Assembly (NCBI GenBank): GCA_902459845.2
Contig: CABPSV020000525.1
Location: 1-14,291 of the forward strand
From: Hepatocystis sp. ex Piliocolobus tephrosceles
Taxonomy: Eukaryota; Apicomplexa; Aconoidasida; Haemosporida; Plasmodiidae
Direction: 5' to 3'
DNA: 14,291 nt
A model generated the notes under the pieces. The model was not told the DNA's origin and ran no database searches. It was given only the letters and a program-made list of their open reading frames with translations. The position numbers and the translations under genes were made by a program. Shown piece by piece: positions 8,490 to 14,291 of this stretch. Each line of letters starts with the position of its first letter. Position 1 is the first letter of the stretch.

Positions 8490-8640
8490 TTTTTATCCCC
8501 CACAACGTTGTACAAAACTTATGCCATTTGTAGCTATTACTGATCAAACAAGCGAGATGTTTTTTTCAAAATTCGGTTCATGTGACTGCTTTTAGCAATT
8601 TCAGCTACATTTGATGGAACTGTTTCAAATAGCTTTTTAT
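8490..8640. other. Unassigned complexity island (possible ncRNA, relic exon or regulatory block)
   Basis: About 135-150 bp here has mixed composition, is free of homopolymers over 7 nt for most of its length, and stands out from the surrounding low-complexity DNA. On the minus strand it has a frame of about 38 codons without an initiating Met, ending L-F-D-Q-stop and preceded by a possible AATAG acceptor. On the plus strand it has a frame beginning in the T-rich repeat. I recognise neither product, and no tRNA, snRNA or snoRNA hallmark set is complete. It is described only, with no function proposed. Confidence 0.35.
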
Positions 8641-9297
8641 TCTTTATTTTATAATGCTATTTTATCTTGCCTTTTTTATCTTTTTTTTTTTTTTTTTTTT
8701 TTCACATCAAAAGTTTTAAGAATGTAGTTGCTCATGCATGTACATTTATAGATATGTACATATATATTTCGAATATAGTTATGTATACAAAAATGGATTG
8801 ATGGAAATGTGACACTTGTATATCATCAAGTAAAAGGCATTTGTTTTGAAAAATTGGCAAAATAAAAATTAAAATACATAATTTATTTGTATTTTTAAAA
8901 CAAAGAAAAAACAAATCACCAACGTTTAAGCTTTTTTATTTTTTTAAGGAGTGGAAAAGTCAAGAAAGCTTGGTATGGGTATGGTTTGTACTTAGGTATA
9001 AAAACACATATATGTATAACATATATATATTATATATACATGTATATGTATTATGAGTTGCGTGCGCCCGTTCCCATATAAACGTTTGTTTACTTATATA
9101 TACATGTAAGTACTATATTACAGAAAAAAAAAAAAAATAGCTCAAAAAATTATTATGTTAAAAATTAAAAAGCTTAAACAAATAAACAACCTTTTTCCCA
9201 TGTACAACTTAACCCTGTTGTAATCAATTTTTAATTGCTTATTAATTTATTTTTTTATTTATCTATCTATTTTTTTTTTTTTTTTTTTTTATATATA

Positions 9298-9430
9298 ATT
9301 TACATTTTAATATCACTTACATTTTAATATAACTTACATTTTAATATTACTTACATTTTAACATAACTTGCATTTTAACATCACTTGCATTTTAGCATCA
9401 CTTGCATTTTAGTACCACTTACATTTTAAC
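9298..9430. repeat. 17-nt minisatellite upstream of AlaRS
   Basis: About eight units with consensus ACTTACATTTTAAYATM end roughly 580 bp before the AlaRS ATG. Units drift in order: early copies have ACTTACATTTTAATAT, middle ones ACTTGCATTTTAACAT, and later ones ACTTGCATTTTAGCAT. This gradient is typical of stepwise duplication with mutation. Confidence 0.93.
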
Positions 9431-9597
9431 AATGAGAATTATATCAACCCCTAAGTGGTCTATTTGTTAACAAACGTTTTATCAATTTTTACTGTAAAAC
9501 CGTGTACTTTTGCATTTTTTAATTTATAATTAATGATTTGTAATTTATACTATTTTTATAGCCATAAAGATTCTTACATAAAATTAATTACTTATTT

Positions 9598-9629
<32 letters not shown>

Positions 9630-9758
9630 TTTGGTATAAATTGTGCGTACTATTTGTGCATATACAATGCATATATTAATTAATTTGCCATGTGCTTTTG
9701 ATGATATATATAAGTATATATTTTCATTTTTTTTCAGCAACATCAAAAAGGTGTGAAA

Positions 9759-9789
<31 letters not shown>

Positions 9790-10013
9790 ATATTTGACTT
9801 TATTTTTATTTCATTTTTTTTTGGAAATTGCTTCAAAGTAGTTTGTTTCTGCAGTATATATATATATATATATATATATGCGTTTACATTTACTTTTGTA
9901 TATATAATATATATTTATACATGTATTTGTGAGATATAATATTTGTTTCTACGCCTTCCTTTGTGTATTATATAAAGAACGACATCGGGTTTTTTATATA
10001 ATTGAGCAATTAT

Positions 10014-10838
10014 ATGAATTCCTATATTTTTTTTTTGGGGTTTGTCACTTTATACTTTTTGTTATTAAGTGAACAAAAAAAAAATTTTAAAAAAATAAAA
10101 TTCACAAGCAGTATTGATAATTTAAAAGCTAGCAATAAATTATTTAGAAACAGAAAAGTTTTGAGTAGTTGTATAAGATCTGTATTAATACCAAATATTA
10201 GTACACATGATAAAAAAAAAGGTATTCTTTGGATTTTTACAAATAATAGCAAAAACAAGAACATAAAAAATAGTAGCCGTAATAGCAGTAACGATCGTAG
10301 CTATAACAACTGTAATAAAAAACGCCTAATTAAATTAACAAAAAAAACATATTTAAAATTGTGTAGTGTATATTTGTTTTTATTCAACGAAAAAAAAAAA
10401 AAAAAAAACACAGTTTTGAATGTGCAAGCAAATTGTTTGAATTTGTGTAAAAAAGAATCAAAAAAGGTTAGTGCTATAAGTATAAATTGTGCAAGTATAA
10501 ATTGTGCAAGTATAAATTGTGCAAGTATAAATCGTGCAAGTATAAATTGTGCAAGTATAAATCGTACAGGTATAAATTGTGCAAGTATAAATCGTGCAGG
10601 TGTAAGTCCCACAAGAGTTAGTACCAAAAATATAAACAATCGTTATATGCTTATTAAACGAGTTAGTGACATATTACAAGCATTCAGTTCAGTAAATAAA
10701 AATATAACCTTCTATTTACATCATAACTGGATTTCCCAACACGTAATAAAAAAAAAAGGTAGTTATAATTGTAGTAATACATATTGTAACACAAAAACAT
10801 TAACATTTTTTGCATTAAAAAATAAGAATCTTTTAACA
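10014..10838 (+). other. AlaRS N-terminal leader (putative apicoplast bipartite targeting region)
   Basis: This encodes residues 1-275 upstream of Met276. It begins with a short hydrophobic core (I-F-F-L-G-F-V-T-L-Y-F-L-L-L), consistent with an ER-entry signal peptide. A long Lys/Asn/Ser-rich region with few acidic residues follows. It contains the SINCA repeat and an A19 run. It has no AlaRS homology and would be removed or skipped in a cytosolic form. The targeting role is inferred from composition and family knowledge. Confidence 0.75.
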
Positions 10839-13800
10839 ATGGATACAAGTAAAATGAATAATAATGAGGATAACAAATTAAATGATGTAGGGTCAAGTAA
10901 AAGTAACAATAAATCAAATAATTCAGTATTAACATCTGAAGAAGTAAGAAATACGTTTTTAAAATATTTTGAAAATAAAAATCATACAATTGTAGAAAGT
11001 GCTTCTGTAATACCATATAATGACAATACTTTATTATTTACGAATGCTGGTATGAATCAATTTAAAAAGATTTTTTTAGGTAATGCAGACAAAAATAGTG
11101 AATTGGGTAAATTAAAAAGAGCTGTAGATACTCAGAAATGTATAAGAGCTGGTGGTAAACATAATGATTTAGACGATGTAGGTAAAGATGTATATCATCA
11201 TACATTTTTTGAAATGTTAGGTAATTGGAGTTTTGGTGATTATTTTAAAAAAGAAAGTATTGCATATGCATGGGATTTATTAGTTAATGTTTATAAAATT
11301 AATCCAGATCGATTATATGTTACTTATTTTGGTGGAGATAAAGAATTAAGTAATTGTAATGAAGATTTAGAAACAAAAAAAATTTGGTTACAATATGTAA
11401 GTGAAGATCGTATATTACCATTTGGTATGAAAGAGAATTTTTGGGAAATGGCAGAAACAGGTCCATGTGGTCCATGTTCAGAAATCCATTATGATAGAAT
11501 AGGTAATCGTGATGCATCTAGTTTAGTAAATATGGATGATCCTAGTGTTTTAGAAATTTGGAATATAGTTTTTATGCAATATAACAAAGATGAAAATAAG
11601 AATATAAATAAGTTACCATATCCTTGTATTGATACAGGTATGGGTTTAGAAAGAATAACATCTATTTTACAAAATGTTAAAAGTAATTATGACACTGATT
11701 TATTTATACCTATATTTAAAGAAATTAGAAAACTGTTTCCTTATATTCCAGAATATGAAGGAAAAGTAAATGAAGAAGATATAAATAAAGTTGATTATGC
11801 ATATCGAGTTATAAGTGATCATATAAGATGTGTTACTATTGCCATTTGTGATGGTTGTATACCTAGTAATGAAGGAAGGAATTATGTTATTAGAAGAATA
11901 ATAAGAAGAGCTATAAGAGTAGGTAAACAATATTTTAATATTAAAAGTGATGTTTTATGGTTTTATAAATTAGTTAATGTTGTAAGTGATATTTTAGGAA
12001 ATTGTTTTAAAGATTTAAAAAATGAGACAAAACTTAATTATATAAAAAATGTTATTAAACAAGAAGAAATGTTGTTTAATAAAACGTTAGAAAAGGGGGT
12101 AGAACAGTTTAACAAGATTATTAAAAAATGTCAAATTGGTAAAAATATTGTTGTTGGATCTGGTTCTAATGATGGAACAAGTGTAAATGGTTCACTTAAG
12201 GATGGTATTTCTAACAGTAACAAACAAGTGGTTATGTTTAGAGGAAAGGACGCATTTGATTTGTATACTTCATATGGATTTCCTATAGATTTGGTTGAAA
12301 TTATGTGTGAAGAAAAAAATATAAAATTAAATATACAAGAGTTTAACGATTTATTTAAAAAACATCAATTAGTTTCTGATACGAATAATTTTAAAATAAC
12401 AAGATTTTTTGATTTACCTGTTGAAAAAGCACATGAATTAAAAACTATTCATAAAATAAATGCCACGATAGATAATCATAAATACACTTGGAACAATAAT
12501 GAATTTCCTAATGATCTAAAATTAAAAACGGTTGTTAAAGCTATTTATGATGGTAACTCCTTTTTAAAAAATATAACTTTTAGCAACGACAAAAGGAGTA
12601 ATAGTATTGATAGTGAGCAAAGCAACAGTAACAGCAACAATACGAATAGTAGCAGCAACAATACGAATAGTAGCAGCAACAATACGAATAGTAGCAGCAA
12701 CAATACAACTAGTAGTAAGGAAAACGCAAAACATGCTTTAATTTTAAACGAAACAAACTTTTATCATGAAAATGGAGGACAAATATATGATATAGGGTAT
12801 ATTCAAAATGAGCATATGAAATTTGCTGTAGTAAATGTTCAGAAAGTAAATGATTATATTTTACATATTGGTCAATTAATACATGGGACTATTAAAATAA
12901 ATGACACAGTTGAAACGTTGGTCAATTATGACAGAAGAAAACTGATTGCTTGTAACCACACTGCAACACATTTACTAAATTTTGTATTAAGAAAAGTGTT
13001 AATGGATCATTTTGAAAATATGAAAAAAAAAAAAAAAAAAGGGGAAAAAGAAGTGGAAAAAGAAGTGGAAAAAGGAGTGGAAAAAGAAGTGGAAAAAGAA
13101 GTGGAAAAATATAGTGAAAAAAGAGAAAGCACATCAAATGATGAGGGGGAAAAAATTACTAATGGTGTGAGTAGTAAAACACAACAAAATGCAAATAATG
13201 AAGAAAATGATTGTTCTCTTTTTGATTGCGAACAAAAAGGGTCATTAGTTGATGAAGAAAAACTTAGGTTTGATTTTTCTTTTTTTGAAAACATCAACAT
13301 AGAGTTAATAAAAAAAATCGAAGATGAAATAAATGAGATTATTAAACAAAAGTTAAATGTTATAGTGAAAACAATGAATTTAGCAGAAAGTAAAAAAATT
13401 AAAGGACTTCGAGCTATATTTGAAGAAGATTATGCAGATAATGTGAATGTTGTTTTTATAAATAAAGATGTAGATAGTATTTTGAAAAATCCACAGGTTA
13501 ATTACACTAAAATATGTTCTATTGAATTATGTGGAGGAACACATATCGCAAATACGGAATTTATTAAAAAATTTATTATTACATCGGAAGAAAGCATTGG
13601 AAAAGGAATATATCGTTTTACTGCTGTAACTAATAAAAGAGCAGAAGAGATATCGAAAAAGTTTGATGATTTATATGAAAAATATAAACATATTTTTAAT
13701 GATCCAAATGAAAGTGAATTAACAGAAATACATGCATATAAAAGAGTATTAAAAGAAGATAAATTTTTGCCATATATAAAAAAAAATAATATTTTACAAA

Positions 13801-14240
13801 AAATAGAAATAATCGAGAAAAATATTGTTGAAAAAAATAAAAATATGCTTAAAGAATTATTTAATAATGCAACAAATTTAGGAAAATCATATGCATTAGA
13901 AAAAAAAAATAATACTGTATTGGATATTAAGTTATTTAATGAATTAAATGGAAATCAAAAAGTATTAGAAAAAATTGTTCAATCTTATAATAAAAATAAT
14001 AAGACTTTAAGTTATTTTTTTATAATCAGTGACCAAAATAACACATACTGCGTATTTGAAATAAAAGATTCATTGAAAAATAAAAATATTCAAGCAAACT
14101 GTTTTATGAAAAATGTAATGCAACCTTTGGGAGGACATTCAGGAGGAAGTAAAAGTAAATCATTTGGATCAACGACAACGGATAAAGTGGGTGACTTAAA
14201 AAAAAATGTTGAAAACGAAATAAAAAAGTACCTTTCATAA
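10014..14240 (+). CDS. AlaRS: Alanyl-tRNA synthetase, probably dual-targeted to cytosol and apicoplast (1408 aa)
   Basis: This is a single exon from ATG 10014. The enzyme charges tRNA-Ala with alanine and clears mischarged Ser/Gly. Residues 1-18 are a hydrophobic signal-peptide-like stretch. Residues ~19-275 are basic and Asn/Lys-rich with few acids, matching a plastid transit leader. The class II core follows: an N-terminal catalytic segment from ~308 with F-T-N-A-G-M, motif 2 around R378 to F-F-E-M-L-G-N-W-S-F-G (~398-408), and motif 3 D-T-G-M-G-L-E-R at 540-547. The editing domain has F-Y-H-E-N-G-G-Q at 916-923 and the zinc-site ligands H982, H986, C1173 and H1177 (H-x3-H plus C-x3-H), so proofreading looks intact. 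The C-Ala-like tail has G-G-H-S-G-G at 1373-1378. The protein is much longer than bacterial AlaRS (~875 aa) because of the leader and of inserts at 874-901 and ~1004-1090. Only one AlaRS gene is known in Plasmodium falciparum and its product serves two compartments, which fits this structure. Confidence 0.96.
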   Translation: MNSYIFFLGFVTLYFLLLSEQKKNFKKIKFTSSIDNLKASNKLFRNRKVLSSCIRSVLIPNISTHDKKKGILWIFTNNSKNKNIKNSSRNSSNDRSYNNCNKKRLIKLTKKTYLKLCSVYLFLFNEKKKKKNTVLNVQANCLNLCKKESKKVSAISINCASINCASINCASINRASINCASINRTGINCASINRAGVSPTRVSTKNINNRYMLIKRVSDILQAFSSVNKNITFYLHHNWISQHVIKKKGSYNCSNTYCNTKTLTFFALKNKNLLTMDTSKMNNNEDNKLNDVGSSKSNNKSNNSVLTSEEVRNTFLKYFENKNHTIVESASVIPYNDNTLLFTNAGMNQFKKIFLGNADKNSELGKLKRAVDTQKCIRAGGKHNDLDDVGKDVYHHTFFEMLGNWSFGDYFKKESIAYAWDLLVNVYKINPDRLYVTYFGGDKELSNCNEDLETKKIWLQYVSEDRILPFGMKENFWEMAETGPCGPCSEIHYDRIGNRDASSLVNMDDPSVLEIWNIVFMQYNKDENKNINKLPYPCIDTGMGLERITSILQNVKSNYDTDLFIPIFKEIRKLFPYIPEYEGKVNEEDINKVDYAYRVISDHIRCVTIAICDGCIPSNEGRNYVIRRIIRRAIRVGKQYFNIKSDVLWFYKLVNVVSDILGNCFKDLKNETKLNYIKNVIKQEEMLFNKTLEKGVEQFNKIIKKCQIGKNIVVGSGSNDGTSVNGSLKDGISNSNKQVVMFRGKDAFDLYTSYGFPIDLVEIMCEEKNIKLNIQEFNDLFKKHQLVSDTNNFKITRFFDLPVEKAHELKTIHKINATIDNHKYTWNNNEFPNDLKLKTVVKAIYDGNSFLKNITFSNDKRSNSIDSEQSNSNSNNTNSSSNNTNSSSNNTNSSSNNTTSSKENAKHALILNETNFYHENGGQIYDIGYIQNEHMKFAVVNVQKVNDYILHIGQLIHGTIKINDTVETLVNYDRRKLIACNHTATHLLNFVLRKVLMDHFENMKKKKKKGEKEVEKEVEKGVEKEVEKEVEKYSEKRESTSNDEGEKITNGVSSKTQQNANNEENDCSLFDCEQKGSLVDEEKLRFDFSFFENINIELIKKIEDEINEIIKQKLNVIVKTMNLAESKKIKGLRAIFEEDYADNVNVVFINKDVDSILKNPQVNYTKICSIELCGGTHIANTEFIKKFIITSEESIGKGIYRFTAVTNKRAEEISKKFDDLYEKYKHIFNDPNESELTEIHAYKRVLKEDKFLPYIKKNNILQKIEIIEKNIVEKNKNMLKELFNNATNLGKSYALEKKNNTVLDIKLFNELNGNQKVLEKIVQSYNKNNKTLSYFFIISDQNNTYCVFEIKDSLKNKNIQANCFMKNVMQPLGGHSGGSKSKSFGSTTTDKVGDLKKNVENEIKKYLS
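10479..10598 (+). repeat. 15-nt in-frame minisatellite (SINCA/SINRA), 8 copies, in the AlaRS leader
   Basis: Eight units of AGTATAAATTGTGCA encode five-residue S-I-N-C-A repeats at residues 156-195. The fourth position switches between Cys (TGT) and Arg (CGT) by a single T/C change: C,C,C,R,C,R,C,R. Minor changes give T for A in unit 6 and G for S in unit 7. Confidence 0.97.
10839..10841 (+). promoter_or_regulatory. Candidate internal start codon for cytosolic AlaRS (Met276)
   Basis: The in-frame ATG sits in AACAATGG, with A at -3 and G at +4. This is the best initiation context in the first 830 nt of the reading frame. It begins M-D-T-S-K-M, about 30 residues before the catalytic domain. 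Translation from here would give a 1133-aa enzyme without the targeting leader. This use is inferred, not shown. Confidence 0.5.
12633..12716 (+). repeat. 21-nt in-frame repeat in the AlaRS editing-domain insert
   Basis: Three perfect and one diverged 21-nt units encode S-N-N-T-N-S-S heptads at residues 874-901. The insert is a low-complexity, probably disordered loop about 15 residues before the editing motif F-Y-H-E-N-G-G-Q. Confidence 0.95.
13050..13109 (+). repeat. 12-nt in-frame repeat (E-V-E-K) in the AlaRS editing domain
   Basis: Five units of GAAGTGGAAAAA (one GGAGTGGAAAAA) encode E-V-E-K tetrads at residues 1013-1032. They follow directly after a poly-Lys stretch encoded by an A18 run. 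The insert lies between the two halves of the editing-site metal ligands (H982/H986 and C1173/H1177). Confidence 0.95.
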
Positions 14241-14291
14241 AATGTAATCATTAGCAGTAAAAAAAAAAAATCATAGCAATAATCAAAAAAT
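14241..14291 (+). other. 3' flank of AlaRS
   Basis: This is 51 nt of AT-rich DNA after the TAA stop, with an A-run at about 14259-14270. It is the start of the 3' UTR, and the window ends here. Confidence 0.6.

Larger units (their letters stand above)
8023..10013. other. Divergent intergenic region between MRT4 and AlaRS
   Basis: This spacer of about 2 kb must hold the promoters and 5' UTRs of both genes. It contains an 11-nt repeat at 8097-8163, a 13-nt repeat at 8405-8482, a non-repetitive complexity island at ~8490-8640, a T22 run near 8681-8702, a CATGCATG palindrome at 8733-8740, a 17-nt minisatellite at 9298-9430, long T-runs at ~9271-9290, 9600-9626 and 9766-9789, and a (TA)n at ~9855-9879. 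Open frames on both strands are short and mostly low complexity. I can call no protein gene with confidence, but see the findings on two possible exon-like segments. Confidence 0.65.

Noticed and set aside
8356..8595. 79-codon plus-strand open frame
   Set aside because: Its first two-thirds is the 13-nt repeat, whose period is not divisible by three. Only the last ~30 codons lie in the complexity island, so it is not called as a gene.
8505..8640. tRNA, snRNA or C/D snoRNA in the complexity island
   Set aside because: I saw isolated GGTTC-, TAGC- and CTGA-like strings, but no complete A/B box pair, no cloverleaf, and no paired C and D boxes.
8732..8914. 60-codon minus-strand open frame
   Set aside because: It has no homology that I recognise, its ends are AT-rich, and no splice model or start context supports it.
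9144..9203. Minus-strand small frame M-G-K-R-L-F-I-C-L-S..., signal-peptide-like
   Set aside because: It is only about 19 codons with no donor site before the stop that leads to a plausible next exon. Hydrophobic frames are common by chance in T-rich DNA.
9588..9836. 82-codon minus-strand open frame with poly-Lys ends
   Set aside because: It is generated by two long T-runs on the plus strand and has no credible protein content.
12922..13300. Antisense open frames opposite the AlaRS K/E-V-E-K repeat
   Set aside because: They are Phe/Ser/Leu shadows of the repeat in the real coding strand.
1..14291. CRISPR array, mobile element, subtelomeric multigene family (pir, fam-l/m) or organellar insertion
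   Set aside because: The repeats are simple tandem arrays without spacers. I recognise no transposase, reverse transcriptase, terminal repeats, multigene-family exons or mitochondrial/apicoplast genes.

Overview
The window looks like nuclear chromosomal DNA from an AT-rich Plasmodium species. The evidence is very high A+T, intergenic DNA dominated by poly(dA:dT) and (TA)n tracts, short T-rich GT-AG introns, and coding sequences inflated by Asn/Lys-rich low-complexity inserts. The single alanyl-tRNA synthetase also carries a long N-terminal extension that looks like an apicoplast targeting leader. I cannot name the species from this window. The base composition is more AT-rich than I would expect for P. 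vivax or P. knowlesi. The four genes are ordinary housekeeping genes, which suggests an internal chromosome region rather than a subtelomere.

Layout, left to right: (1) 372-3578 (+), an intron-less gene for a 1068-aa NOP9-like Pumilio-repeat protein. (2) 4833-6163 (+), a two-exon gene for a membrane-anchored NADH-cytochrome b5 reductase (369 aa after splicing). (3) 8022-6886 (-), a three-exon gene for the ribosome-assembly factor MRT4 (224 aa), convergent with gene 2. (4) 10014-14240 (+), an intron-less gene for a 1408-aa alanyl-tRNA synthetase, divergent from MRT4 across about 2 kb of non-coding DNA.

Three of the four genes serve translation: NOP9 in 40S maturation, MRT4 in 60S maturation and P-stalk assembly, and AlaRS in tRNA charging. 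The reductase is a redox enzyme. Each gene has its own flanking DNA and I see no operon-like coupling.

The most interesting signal is the 825-nt AlaRS leader. It contains only four ATGs, all in poor initiation context. The next in-frame ATG (Met276, about 30 codons before the catalytic core) has a strong context. This is the arrangement expected if one mRNA makes a plastid-targeted and a cytosolic enzyme by leaky scanning. The 2-kb MRT4-AlaRS spacer also holds several tandem repeats and a complexity island (about 8490-8640) that no called gene explains. I did not find a clearly novel multi-gene system.
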